DNA of 64,000 bases from Thermococcus profundus (GCF_002214585.1 NZ_CP014862.1:930001-994000); one strand, 5' to 3'; counted from the first letter of the stretch, positions 13,601-19,617 are shown. Numbers and translations: made by a program. Notes: a model not told the origin generated them from the sequence alone.

Positions 13601-15708
13601 AGTCGGGGCTGAAGATAGGGAACATCGTCGGAAACATAGACTTCCCCGACGACCAGACGATAGAGGAGTACTCGAAGAGCAGCTCGGCAGTCCAGGTGAA
13701 CGCGATGCTCTCCGCCGACAACACCACCATCGTTCCCCTGACGCTGAACGACTTCGCGCGCTGGGAGGAAGACTACGGGATGGATCAGAACTACTACTAC
13801 AACCTCACCCACCTCTCGGAGATTCCGCTCGATGCGAAGGTTAACGTGCTAACCACCCTCGCCAAGGCTATAATCACGGACGAGGAGCTCCAGACGGTCT
13901 TCATAGAGACGGTGCTCGAGGTTGTGGACAACGACGTCCTCAACGACATCTACAAGAACGTGCAGGAGATGAAGGAGCCCCCCGATCCTGGGGATGAGGT
14001 GGAAGAGAACCTCAACGACATGAGGGACGATATAAACGAGATGCTCGTGGAGTACCTCAAGGAGGAGATAAAGAAGCAGAAGTCCTTCCAGGAGCTTGAT
14101 CCCAAAGAGCAGAAAAAGGCCCTCAAAAAGAGCGGAAAGAGCATCGCTGCCGCGATAGAAACCTTTGAGAAGATGGGCGAATGGGCCTTTTACAACATCT
14201 ACGCCGTGATGACGAAGCCATCCCCCATGCAGATACAGGTTCTCGACCCACCGGCCAACTACACGGTCGAGGCGGAGAAGATGGACACTGTGGTTCTCCT
14301 CGGCGGTGAGGGCGGAAACCTCGACGGCTGGGGCAACGTGAGCCTCACCTTCGGAAACCCCGACGTTTACCGCGCTGAGTACATAGTGCCGACGCCAGCC
14401 ACCAGGGTCGGCCCGCTCTTCAACGGCACCTTCGAGAGGATGGGGCTTGAAATCCATGGCCGCAGGGACGGGGAGATGAAAGGAACCGTGACGGTCAGGA
14501 TAACCCCCGACGCCAGGAATGCCTCAATGGTCTTCGCGTTCTTCAGGAACGGGGCCTTCGCGAGGGCTTTCATCGGTGCATACATGACGAGGATTGAGTC
14601 ATTCAACGTCAGGATAGAGAACAACACCGTGCTCATCATCGCGGAGGGCGAGCTGGCCGCCCTTCCGGAGGACAAGGAAGTCCACATAACCCTGAACGTC
14701 GGAAGGATTCTCACCAACGCCACCATCGTCAGGAAGGGCCACTACGGGGTCGTTGAGTTGAAACCGGCCTTTGGCATAGACCCCTCAAAGGTCGAGACGT
14801 CCCTCGGTGGAAACGCTACCATCTCCGAGGACAGTACAGGAAGCGGAGTGATAATCGTTGCATCTTCCGGGAACGAGACAATAGAGCCGCCTGAGATAGC
14901 CGTGAGCCCGATCGAGCTCTATATCGGTGGGGCTATAGGGATAGAAACCTCGAAGCCGTGTCTCGTGAGCTGGACGCTCGGAAACCGCACTGGAGAGGGG
15001 GCTCTCGTCCCAACCGGAGACCTCGAGCCCGGCAACTACACCCTCGGGGTGATCTGCACCTACGGGAACCTCACCGTGAGGAGGGAGTTCTCCATGAGGG
15101 TCCTCAAGAGGCCAATCGTTGAGAGAAAAGCATCGGGAGACGTAGTCTCCGGAAGAGGAGGTGAGTGGATAAGGGTCATAACCAATACAGACTTATACAG
15201 GCTCTACTTCATTCCAGCATCAAGCGTGAGTGGCACGGTGGTGGTTCGCCAGAGCCCTGGCGGGGTAGAGAACTACCTCACCTACGCCCTCTTCAACGTG
15301 ACCCACCCTGAGAACTGGTCGCTGAGGAACGTCACGCTCCGCTTCCGCGTCTCCAAGAACTGGCTGGCGGAGAACAACGTGAGCGTCGATAAGGTTCTCC
15401 TCCTCCGCTGGGAAGGTGAATGGGTGGAGTACAGGCCGGAGTTTGAATACGAAGATCTCAGGTACGTCTATTACAAGGTCAGCGTTCCGGGATTGTCCCT
15501 CTTCGCTGTGGCGGAGAAGATCGAGGCCCCCTCACCGGGAACCAACGGGACAAGCGAGACGGAAACAACAATCACCCCCGGCCCAACGGGGACCACATCA
15601 AGCTCCCCATCGCCGCCGAGCGCTTCAGGAGGAAGCAACCTCCCATACTACGCATTAGCAATAGCGGTGCTGGTACTCATTGGACTCTACCTCTACAGGA
15701 AGCGGTGA
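1639..15708 (+). CDS. Giant secreted multidomain surface protein (4689 aa) with Ig-like array, two beta-helices and C-terminal anchor
   Basis: The ATG at 1639 lies five bases after the site GGGGTGAT; a GTG nine bases earlier is inside that site. A signal peptide covers residues 1-31. Modules in order, approximate: LamG/ConA-like sandwich 31-221, Ig-like 228-301, fibronectin-like 307-393, right-handed beta-helix 400-654, Ig-like repeats starting DTTPP..PTP.NGS from 756, a register-perfect 90-residue array at 1311-2032, second fibronectin-like module about 2147-2235, second long beta-helix about 2558-3441 interrupted by a jelly-roll-like insert near 2984-3138, a Lys/Glu-rich helical segment near 4071-4185, a PGF-pre-PGF-like domain about 4511-4628, a Thr/Ser/Pro linker, and one membrane helix ending RKR. 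The many N-x-S/T sites fit an N-glycosylated extracellular protein tethered by its C-terminus. Beta-helices in such proteins often bind or process polysaccharides, but no catalytic residues are evident. Adhesion, S-layer association or polymer binding are all possible. Confidence 0.92.
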   Translation: MKKRVILLIYLLLVSYLNVGFVGFAPVSASGNVVFSDDFNDNSLDTSEWTEDVVGSGNSYTEANGEAKFVVYGHQGWDYGHAVLRSRGIHLNNWSSITLSGRWKFTNPGTAEMLVRVEDLNSSNFVGIHYVSWPSEQVSYRYYGNSVNEARTIPRNYATFKVVIHKDRFEFWESGALVKTIYTTSMANATDFQVVIGGWDYSAYYSHVYFDDIAVEYTLETPPENPLSITIVSPEEGTYSTTTIDLNVTANKPVDEWRYSLNGGKNITFTPNTTIEAQEGENSLEVYALAGDESVMAQVNFYVEVKDTTPPGTVRNLRHEVGSDYILWTWENPDDKDFDEALVYIDGEFEGGTADGEWLLDGLSPGETHTIGILTNDTSGNVNTTWVNDTATTPSPSETVYVNESGWWYEGGTFNPSETPLQSGIDAASENGTVIVLHGNYGESVEIDKPLMLRSSGLAVIEGDGSELDEGVKPVVYVGSDNVTLRDLTIVSSISNIGIWLDGVHNCTFEGSNVTITEASEDFRYGVYLSYGGGNTVRNNGISVFGSQGVGVYVYEEEGRSGVYGNTVTVNGDSADGIEVFYTSADVHGNSLQISGIGENSGYALYLYLAGNSGVEDNDVATSLNEANAWAITVVEEFSGTLSGNQINDLSVEIRCPGDCMVRGVGESERPAPPEGYSDIGEFIEASADTWLYLTFHYDDFTLEGLKEDSLGIWRFSEGWTLDGVSDPSLDTVENTVGANLTQFSIFAPLAQAEEDTTPPVLTLVEPTPEDGSLLGDSIVTINVTANENLTSAFLEFDGVNHTMSGSGREWSYTLSVPDGSHSFRVYGQDLAGNNGTSEERSFEVDTQAPSYSSVGQDKEDIPQGETLHVYALWSDPHLEEALLHTNISGSWEVLDGFSFEGTSGWSNFSISADEPGLYCWYIEGLDELEHSNETPVHCFEVHSPPEVVSYSPESPVESYVGDSVTFTVTANGVVNVTWYVGEDEVKSEENVQTSSYTGSMPVEGEYSVYVVIENAYGSLTHYWTWYVYERPGFVISFADPTPEDGAMLNVRSVTINVTSSLDLDNATLEWNGANESMSGSGRSWWLTKENLPDGDYAFRVYGSADGVTNRTEERTIEIDATPPELLESGQSADLLRVGESVTLFARWSDVHLESAVLWSNTTFTDGVFIWEETPLEIADGWSNWTVSITEEMAGKTFCWYMVANDTFGNEEQSDELCFSVEERLRITSFSPEGEEATYPPDGSAAFSIALNQIANVTWFVNGTEVLNREGNSSTYINSTLVVGLWNVSVVASNENGEVSHWWLMRVEEADTTPPALWFVEPTPHNGSVLNDSRVIIAASSSEDLREATLYVDNVAYEMEGSNRSWSAEISLTDGTHVLRVQGIDLAGNSGSTESRELVVDTTHPEIAFGLQTPKNGSFVNTTAIQFVVSSSENLSSAVLVLDGESYEMTGGGTEWTLELTLPEGLHTFHAEGRDLAGNPGSTGWRSFTVDTTPPEIAFVPPTPENGSSLGTGDVTFSLNSSEPLKSATLHLDGSTYDMVQNGDLWTLHLTLGDGDHTFYVTVRDRAENLGMSGISSFEIDTTPPVLELVSPTPENGSFVNRTTITVETKANENLSSAILEFDGVDYTMGGSGTKWSITIEASEGSHSFLVYGFDEAGNRGFTERRSFVIDVTPPTLKLIGSTPRAGSILNRSAVEFEITSSEAISSAVLVLDGKEYVMEGSGESWRVSLSVEDGHHEFYVVGKDLAGNEGKSEERPFTVDTAPPEIEFKPPTPTNGSVVNTEEVLVRVTSNEILKAAFLELDGVNHTMTNYGADWRCSIAVSEGDHRIKVYAIDLAGNLGGSGILNFSVDLTPPSAAFIAPTPANGSLTSSNIAEFRVVSSEGLSKAVLHLDGETYPMERHDPYWTATLTLSDGIHVFWAEVTDEAGNVGFTEGRTFTVDTTPPTLTFVPPTPENGSLLGAYVYKFAVNASENLASAVLELDGANVTLFGSGMHWESGWRYILNDGFHRFRVYGTDRAGNLGISELHVFEVDITKPSVGEGFVNLTITSSTGDVIHAKAERKSGAGTVLNATDAHPGLYTVDFNPNANTPQEGWYRLETGPYESGVPFLIPFNTSEEAYVIYSIEVADATGNRGYHKYIYLTVEDTTPPGGMGYFDVSTYVGGAIVSWINPNDEDFDHTELWVNGSLVGNFTGEPGSGMEQAVSLTPGGTYNVSVVPVDRYGNRGVPSWRVVTIPYPDLSKASYVLPTPEDGMELPANTSNVTVKVSSPERIASCRIVWDGDSYNVPVEHRFVRYIDEKGRMHSKLVYTCEKTFSGHLNGGHYFYALVYDGYGNSRTLEVRHINVQWPCFEDCSLEVTSPREKSNVMSLLVPINFTMVGNALPEGYALTIGGLDYKESFLPNISHTWVGDELKITGSYVFDMRPLLEKLGKLLESGEPLRLTITAEGRCGRKVRGETVFTLCKGNRPPEMKVNLHTNYRPDESVVPEIRVNDPDGNLEGLYISINGGPYVRYTEGTDVSENLTPYAGNIVRIKAVDLCGAETVETFKVEVSGPPVSGDWVVNGSQACYGMEYTVNGSILITENGSLTLKNCRIHVLGKGVDVNGTFRVLGGSFVEGLSLSLRGTGGTLDVEDSALGGFKNGEFTGTVSTLNSHLIGNFAFTSSEVSLEGSEIEGGATVSGSLTVEGSTFHSGAGLRYLRNGLPGESLSVINSTFVDGDRGIEVIGDLSDWHWTLRDLEVENNRGCGLYFEDPSYSYATQTVKGAVVGNNGKGVCIRNARLRFENSVVESNDDANFDLDLGTNWLCLVSSNVTGSRYAFLAKNTGGIEMWDTNVSGSVSPYPTYLIVHVSGGKRTSFENGDAGHFYAYVDGELVVKSYHLQDGKIEVHPGGTLRVEDTDGIPATNPLDDDASVLKKMTISGEAGSEESTLLLLNSKLEDTTVESYSKEVLVRGCHIEGGSLAFNTNLFWSQEDTETLNEVIGEGSEWFYSTSMPAEDWIYTTSTAGMEASDGPFYADSSRSHFTGGTEVGKFTDLYLKKVVTLDTLPAQAWLNYYAVSGVEVYINGRKVVDELDHRAQLSYAYGWGGGVITAHPLMDVIDVGGYLRRGENVIAVHVRSPTHYPYLQLGAFKATLHVVEGMAGLTDSVVRAPITGAAARLIVARDEVDSNITFTYYARVRISDSTLHGGISVAGNLELLRSEVIGSESGQGIHLGAVFNALVNESTVRGFSQGIYAQPGRRGTSTLGIYSSRISGNGVGVHARGINMTVRSSYIMHNSEGIDLSHVEGRVEDSLIFDNGVGILVHPYVGGGLLVDHDTVVGNDVGLLVKDGNGEGVAITNSLIQNNDLGLLVNGSASIIAMNNSIVNTRGVHVVRNSGYTVLKRTDWGGHEPVLVENYTGGTMYTVDGKESEDYDILVESGTLTLGDIVETGSGWGSSLLGAFLSVYPMNGDEVKGVVTLAGSASSRSKIVKVNYTLVWNGTEELIGEATLNSHEYRDYVTFDSLARNLTGVGYLKFTAEDADGTSVSAVRKVYFGNAHIDIVSVSVNHPTAVYVYRRYHEGEKETSMPYDERFANVTVTLRNTGNLTGVVKVELVLPGYIERHTGRVSLLVAVPGGMSGEFHALIPITVYDPITLKWDPLPDELPSNHKIPMDVKLYDLDGIVRDEASKEIGFDLGPVFKIESYSAYPYTRQFCQNEPGHCHVKEFSEGTTYTYDGDGDDDLEAAESHHFNLDIRNVGDKTAYIKLVDVRDQIPERDPNAHYKFLRMMSVAIEEENSVYTLDVESANLTGLAPPGRLKWIWGAWMPWWHDDPPKWIPPVNFSGDYMTSVAVNYVPYENGQPSDWIYTTYSINYEKTPVKALNKTFAPFSESLGPVQIDVLGINGNKTYMRLRNTDENIYYSYYAEGAYDMSPEGYVWYHVIPPGFEFKAIVDQSREPGTVIPHYRVNAGVDYSLLFNELQLAAIATEGALKVYDIDVPVETIVMAIAKSGLKIGNIVGNIDFPDDQTIEEYSKSSSAVQVNAMLSADNTTIVPLTLNDFARWEEDYGMDQNYYYNLTHLSEIPLDAKVNVLTTLAKAIITDEELQTVFIETVLEVVDNDVLNDIYKNVQEMKEPPDPGDEVEENLNDMRDDINEMLVEYLKEEIKKQKSFQELDPKEQKKALKKSGKSIAAAIETFEKMGEWAFYNIYAVMTKPSPMQIQVLDPPANYTVEAEKMDTVVLLGGEGGNLDGWGNVSLTFGNPDVYRAEYIVPTPATRVGPLFNGTFERMGLEIHGRRDGEMKGTVTVRITPDARNASMVFAFFRNGAFARAFIGAYMTRIESFNVRIENNTVLIIAEGELAALPEDKEVHITLNVGRILTNATIVRKGHYGVVELKPAFGIDPSKVETSLGGNATISEDSTGSGVIIVASSGNETIEPPEIAVSPIELYIGGAIGIETSKPCLVSWTLGNRTGEGALVPTGDLEPGNYTLGVICTYGNLTVRREFSMRVLKRPIVERKASGDVVSGRGGEWIRVITNTDLYRLYFIPASSVSGTVVVRQSPGGVENYLTYALFNVTHPENWSLRNVTLRFRVSKNWLAENNVSVDKVLLLRWEGEWVEYRPEFEYEDLRYVYYKVSVPGLSLFAVAEKIEAPSPGTNGTSETETTITPGPTGTTSSSPSPPSASGGSNLPYYALAIAVLVLIGLYLYRKR
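5569..7734 (+). repeat. Eight tandem Ig-like coding repeats with exact 270-base period
   Basis: The aspartate codon opening each DTTPP-type linker falls at 5569, 5839, 6109, 6379, 6649, 6919, 7189 and 7459, every step being exactly 270 bases; the next linker follows at 7735, a step of 276. Each 90-codon unit carries the same skeleton: linker, PTPxNGS, SSAxLxLDGxxYxM, W, DGxHxF, DLAGNxG, FxVD. The units differ clearly in DNA sequence, so the period is kept at protein level and not by recent duplication. More divergent copies begin near 3904 and 4732. Confidence 0.9.
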
Positions 15709-15710
15709 GT

Positions 15711-15740
15711 CCTTCTTTTTCCTTTTTTGCTTCTTTTTCT
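15711..15740 (+). terminator. T-rich terminator after the giant surface protein gene
   Basis: Runs of five, six and five T separated by short C/G interruptions start three bases after the stop codon. Oligo-T tracts are the usual archaeal intrinsic termination signal. The convergent aldolase gene ends at 15745, so this tract separates the two transcripts. Confidence 0.6.
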
Positions 15741-15744
15741 CCCC

Positions 15745-16626
15745 CTAAAGCACTCCTGCAGTTTTAAGGGCTTCCCTGATGTCTTCAAGGGCCGTTTCGC
15801 CGAGAGAGAGCGACGGGAGCCTTGGTTTGCCTACGGCCAGTCCCCTCATCTCCATCGCGGCCTTTATGGCGCTTATCTGGTTGTACTTCTTGACCACGAC
15901 CTCGTTCAGGAGGTTCACTTTCAGCTGGAGCTCCCTAGCCTTCCTGTGGTCTTTTTCTTTGAAAGCCTTCCACAGCTCAACGCAGAGCTCAGGTGCAACG
16001 TTCGCAACGGCAACAACCGCGCCTTGGGCGCCGAGAACCCAGGAAGGATACATGACATCGGCCGTTCCGGCTAGGATGGTAAACCTGTCGCCGAGCCCCC
16101 TGACGAGCTCGCCTATTCTTCCCATGTTCGCGTCGGAGTCCTTGATGCCGATGATGTTGGAGTGCTCCTCCGCAAGGCGCTCGATGACCTCAATGGGAAT
16201 GTTCAGGCCGGCAAATTTTGGAACGTTGTAGAGCAGGATTTTTCCGTCGAGTTTGTCAGCAAGAGTGGAGTAGTGTGCAAAAAGCTCCTCGGAGGACGGT
16301 TTGAAGTAGTAGGGCGGGCCTATCAGAAGAAAGTTGGCACCGAGGTCGAGGAGTGCCTTTCCGAGCCTCAAAGCTTCTCTCGTTGAATTCTCGGTGGCTC
16401 CAGCGACTACCGGAATCTTTGATGGAGCTTCCTCCCTGACTATCTCAACAACACTCAGCTTTTCCTCAAAGCTCAGGTAGGGAAACTCCCCGTTGCTCCC
16501 GAGGGAGACGAGGCCGTTCAGGCCGGAGCTGATGAAGTAGTGAACGAGCTCCCTGAGAACAGGCTCGTTGATGTTTTCGTTCTCGTCAAAGGGCGTTATA
16601 TGGGGAACGAACACTCCTTCCAGCAT
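15745..16626 (-). CDS. DapA/NanA-family class I aldolase-lyase
   Basis: This 293-residue TIM-barrel protein belongs to the dihydrodipicolinate synthase/N-acetylneuraminate lyase family, which joins pyruvate to an aldehyde, or cleaves such products, through a lysine Schiff base. Visible motifs are GSNGEFPYLSFEEK near residue 47, the tyrosine of LLYNVP near 133 and the Schiff-base lysine of GIKDSD near 161. ATG codons at 16626 and 16632 are both possible starts; the longer upstream frame is rejected because it reads through the promoter. Thermococcales are not expected to make lysine through diaminopimelate, so a sugar-acid aldolase or another lyase role is more likely than true DapA. It is divergent from the ATPase gene at 16709. 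Confidence 0.85.
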   Translation of the reverse strand: MLEGVFVPHITPFDENENINEPVLRELVHYFISSGLNGLVSLGSNGEFPYLSFEEKLSVVEIVREEAPSKIPVVAGATENSTREALRLGKALLDLGANFLLIGPPYYFKPSSEELFAHYSTLADKLDGKILLYNVPKFAGLNIPIEVIERLAEEHSNIIGIKDSDANMGRIGELVRGLGDRFTILAGTADVMYPSWVLGAQGAVVAVANVAPELCVELWKAFKEKDHRKARELQLKVNLLNEVVVKKYNQISAIKAAMEMRGLAVGKPRLPSLSLGETALEDIREALKTAGVL

Positions 16627-16672
16627 AGGCATCGGGTAGAGTAGGAGCGGGAGGTTAAACGCTTTTCGCGGG

Positions 16673-16687
16673 GAAAGGCTTAAATAG
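16673..16687 (+). promoter_or_regulatory. BRE and TATA box of the ATPase gene; the TATA can also serve the divergent aldolase gene
   Basis: GAAAGG at 16673-16678 followed by CTTAAATAG at 16679-16687 is a good BRE-TATA pair on the plus strand. Transcription would start about 25 bases downstream, at or just before the ATG at 16709, which predicts a leaderless message; accordingly no ribosome binding site precedes that ATG. On the minus strand the same AT core reads CTATTTAAG and lies at a suitable distance for the aldolase gene. Confidence 0.6.
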
Positions 16688-16720
16688 TTATTGGCCGAGT
16701 ATAATACCATGCCAATAACT
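16686..16720. promoter_or_regulatory. 10-bp perfect inverted repeat spanning the ATPase start codon (putative operator)
   Basis: AGTTATTGGC at 16686-16695 is matched by GCCAATAACT at 16711-16720, with a 15-base spacer that holds the predicted transcription start and the ATG at 16709. A repressor bound here would block initiation directly. The encoded protein has a winged helix, so autoregulation is possible but not shown. Confidence 0.5.
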
Positions 16721-18091
16721 TTCATTGACAGGGAGAAAGAGCTCACCTTCATGGAATCCCTCTGGAATAGGGATAACTCCTTCCTACCGATCTACGGCAG
16801 GAGGAGGGTTGGAAAGACCCGCCTGGTTAAGGAGTTCATCTGGGGAAAGCCCTCAGTCTATTATCTGGCCAGGAACAGCACCTACCGCGACAACTTGCTC
16901 GAGTTCTCAAGGGTGGTTCTTGAGAAATACCCAAGCCCCTACCTCACCCCTTCATCATTCTCAGGCTTCGTTGACGTCTTCAGATATTTGAGCGAAAAAG
17001 GAAAGGTCATCGTGGTCATCGACGAGTTCCCCTACCTAATCCAGTCCGATAGAAAAGTCTTGAGCGAGTTCCAGTACATAGTGGACGAAGTCGTGAGGAA
17101 CTCTAAAATCCACCTCATCCTCGTCGGTTCGAGCGTTGGCATGATGGAGGAGCACGTTTTGAGCCAGAAGAGCCCCCTCTACGGGAGGAGGGACGGGCAG
17201 ATAAGACTCCAACCGTTAGACTTCTTCAGCTCGTGGAAGCTATTGGGGGTTGACGTGGAGGAGGCCGTTAGGATATACGGGATAACCGGGGGAATTCCCG
17301 CTTACCTTCTCCTCTTCAGGAGGTTCGAAGACGTTAGGGCGGTTGCCTTCACAAAGCGGGGCTTCCTCTACGCTGAGGGCGACTTTCTCCTGTCGAGCGA
17401 ACTGAGGGAGCCGAGGGTTTACAAGCTGATCCTCAAGGCCATAGCCGAAGGGAGGAGGCGCTTCAACGAGATAAGCAACTTCACCGGAATCCCGCGCTCG
17501 AACCTCTTCAAGTACGTGGAAGCCCTTGAGAGACTTGGCTTCCTCCGGCGGGAGGTTCCCGTAACTGCTTCACCAAAGACCAAGAACACGCGTTATGCCA
17601 TAGCCGACAACTACATGGCCTTCTACTTCCGCTTCGTCGAGCGTTATAGAAACGAGGTCGAGCTTGAGAGCTTGGACTTTTGGGGAGAGTTCCTTGAGGA
17701 TTACACCCGCTACCTTGGAGGGGTGTTTGAGGGAGTTGCCAAGGAGTTTCTCCTGGGGCTTAACAGGGCTGAAAAGCTTCCCCTCAGGTTCACGAAAATC
17801 GGCCGCTGGTGGCATAAGAGCGAGGAGATCGACCTCGTTGCCCTTAACGAGCGGGAAAGGAAGGCGTTGTTCGTCGAGGTGAAGTGGAAGGACCTCAAAG
17901 AGAGGGAGGCGAGGGGAATTCTGAAAGATCTTGGGAGGAAAGCAGAGCTGGTCGGACTTAATGGATGGAGTAAAGAATACGGGTTGATTGCCAAAAGGCT
18001 TGAAAAGAAAGAAAACCTAAGACAAGAAGACTTTTTGGCCTGGGATTTGAGAGACTTCGAGAAGGTAAAAACCTATCTTCCGCTCCAGTAG
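16709..18091 (+). CDS. Archaeal P-loop ATPase with winged helix and PD-(D/E)xK-like C-terminal domain (COG1672/DUF234 type)
   Basis: The 460-residue protein has a Walker A motif (GRRRVGKT, about residue 30), Walker B (VVIDEFPYL, about 103), a winged-helix segment (FNEISNFTGIPRSNLFKYV, about 251) and a C-terminal stretch EIDLVA then LFVEVKW (about 372-392). The last pair matches the catalytic D-ExK pattern of PD-(D/E)xK nucleases, and all key residues are present. This is the archaea-specific ATPase family with a DUF234 tail; its biological role is not established, though proposals include DNA-linked regulatory or defence roles. A second member lies at 44766-46106. The start at 16709 is chosen from the promoter geometry; the frame opens 18 bases earlier at a TTG. 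The last 19 bases overlap the convergent gene at 18073. Confidence 0.88.
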   Translation: MPITFIDREKELTFMESLWNRDNSFLPIYGRRRVGKTRLVKEFIWGKPSVYYLARNSTYRDNLLEFSRVVLEKYPSPYLTPSSFSGFVDVFRYLSEKGKVIVVIDEFPYLIQSDRKVLSEFQYIVDEVVRNSKIHLILVGSSVGMMEEHVLSQKSPLYGRRDGQIRLQPLDFFSSWKLLGVDVEEAVRIYGITGGIPAYLLLFRRFEDVRAVAFTKRGFLYAEGDFLLSSELREPRVYKLILKAIAEGRRRFNEISNFTGIPRSNLFKYVEALERLGFLRREVPVTASPKTKNTRYAIADNYMAFYFRFVERYRNEVELESLDFWGEFLEDYTRYLGGVFEGVAKEFLLGLNRAEKLPLRFTKIGRWWHKSEEIDLVALNERERKALFVEVKWKDLKEREARGILKDLGRKAELVGLNGWSKEYGLIAKRLEKKENLRQEDFLAWDLRDFEKVKTYLPLQ

Positions 18092-19617
18092 AACTCCCGA
18101 AAAAGCTCAACTTCCTGAATGTAGCTCCTCCTCAGCTTTAACGCCGTGTGAGCCCTCTCAAGCTCTCTGCCTAGGTAGAAGGCGTGCCTCGGGCTTATCT
18201 CGAAGCGCTCCAGAATCGTGTCGATTATCGCGTTCGGTTCGTCTCCGACGATTGTCAGAACTGCCTCGGTGCCCCTGTGGGCGTTCACCCATATCCTCCC
18301 GTCTTCCACCCAGATGCGGAAGTATATCGGCTCAAGCTCAACGGGTTTTTCCTCCGCCTCTATGACTTCTCTTGCAGGCTCGAATTGCCATTCGCTCTCC
18401 CTCTTCTCCTTGAGGATAAGGAGGTCGAAACCGAGGTTTTTTGGAATATCGAAGAGATCCATATCAACTGCCCTTCTCAGCTCCCTTACTGAGCCTTTGA
18501 CCTTCGCGCTTACCTCCGTCGTCAGCAGGAGGTTTATCGAAAGTTCCTTCGCGATCCCCGCGAGAAGCGCGTTCATCCCAACGCTGTCGGCATCGTAAAG
18601 CTCCACAACGTTTCCAACGCCAGCTAGGAGAACGTCTTCGGGATTTCTCTCGCGGTAGAGCTGAAAGGCCGCTATTGAGCGCGCTAGATGGGGGACGTGT
18701 TCAAGGATGAGGTCTGGGATGATAGTTTTGTAACCGAGGTCGAGGGCTCCCTCTTTGAGCTTTTCAAGGAACTCAACCCTTTCGGCAGGCTTAGTGGGGA
18801 AGTAGCCCTTCCTTTGGTTGGTGGGGATTAAAACAACGGGCTTCTCCGTTACGAGGGCCTCAAGATTGCCCTCATCTACGCTGAGGAAGAGGTCAGCATA
18901 GTCAAGCGCGCTCTCGATTTCGGACGTGTTAAGCGAATCGAAGCTGATGGGGACGTCGAAACCTGCCTCTTTCAACCTCTCACGTATTTCAGGGAGTTTT
19001 TCAATAAAGTTGAGGTTCGTCTCGCCTGCAACCATGCCGATGTCGATTATATCCGCTCCCTCACGGAGGTAGTAGAGGGCCTTCTCCAGGGTTTTCTCGA
19101 CGCCTAACTTGGGAGAATCGACCACCTCTCCTAAAATCCTCGCTGGAAAGTCCCTCCCAACTGGCAGGTTTCCAATGAGGACGTTCCAGGGCTTTTTCAG
19201 GGCTTCCTCAATGTAGTTCCTGTTCCTCGTCTTATTCCTGATGTCCTCAACCCTCTTGAGCGCATCGAAGGAGAAGAGCTCATCTGCGGGAATCTCCTTG
19301 CTGAGCTTGAAGCCCTCTTCTAAGGCCTTTAAGACCTGCGATAAATCCATCGCGTTCCTCGGCCCTTTGTAAGCTGGAATCCCAAGCTCGTCCTCGATAA
19401 GCTGGGCAGAGCCCCTAACGAGGCCAGGGACGAGAATAAGGTCGTATTCCTCGCTTTTTACTCCGGCCTTTTTCAGGTATCTCGCAATCAACTCTGGAGT
19501 GAGAAAAGCTGCCACGCTCACGGGGGTTACAAAAACGTCGTAGCCCTCACTGTACTTCCTCACAAGGGGTTCGGCGAGCCTGCCAGTTACGAGGAGAATT
19601 CTTCTGGGTTTCTCCAT
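18073..19617 (-). CDS. Dihydropteroate synthase-related protein (TIGR00284-type)
   Basis: The 514-residue protein has a central DHPS-like TIM barrel flanked by other domains. Barrel motifs include EGADIIDIGMVAGETN near residue 188, VPISFDSLNTSEIESALDY near 229 and later substrate-binding loops; the N-terminal part (RRILLVTGRLAEPLVRKY) resembles a nucleotide-binding fold. Members of this archaeal family are called DHPS-related because they lack some canonical FolP features; a part in modified-folate or methanopterin-like cofactor synthesis is plausible. A canonical FolP is encoded at 62740-63558, so this copy probably has a different reaction. CCTAAAAG centred near 19640 lies about 25 bases before the ATG at 19617, and no ribosome binding site is visible, suggesting leaderless transcription. 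herA is divergent. Confidence 0.8.
   Translation of the reverse strand: MEKPRRILLVTGRLAEPLVRKYSEGYDVFVTPVSVAAFLTPELIARYLKKAGVKSEEYDLILVPGLVRGSAQLIEDELGIPAYKGPRNAMDLSQVLKALEEGFKLSKEIPADELFSFDALKRVEDIRNKTRNRNYIEEALKKPWNVLIGNLPVGRDFPARILGEVVDSPKLGVEKTLEKALYYLREGADIIDIGMVAGETNLNFIEKLPEIRERLKEAGFDVPISFDSLNTSEIESALDYADLFLSVDEGNLEALVTEKPVVLIPTNQRKGYFPTKPAERVEFLEKLKEGALDLGYKTIIPDLILEHVPHLARSIAAFQLYRERNPEDVLLAGVGNVVELYDADSVGMNALLAGIAKELSINLLLTTEVSAKVKGSVRELRRAVDMDLFDIPKNLGFDLLILKEKRESEWQFEPAREVIEAEEKPVELEPIYFRIWVEDGRIWVNAHRGTEAVLTIVGDEPNAIIDTILERFEISPRHAFYLGRELERAHTALKLRRSYIQEVELFREFYWSGR

Noticed and set aside
13186-13812. Long minus-strand open frame of over 200 codons opposite the giant surface protein gene
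   Set aside because: It is antisense to a gene with clear protein homology and periodic domain structure; its amino-acid composition (Val, Gly, His and Tyr rich) is that of a reverse shadow, and it has no promoter or ribosome binding site. Many similar frames opposite 1.6-15.7 kb were dropped for the same reason.
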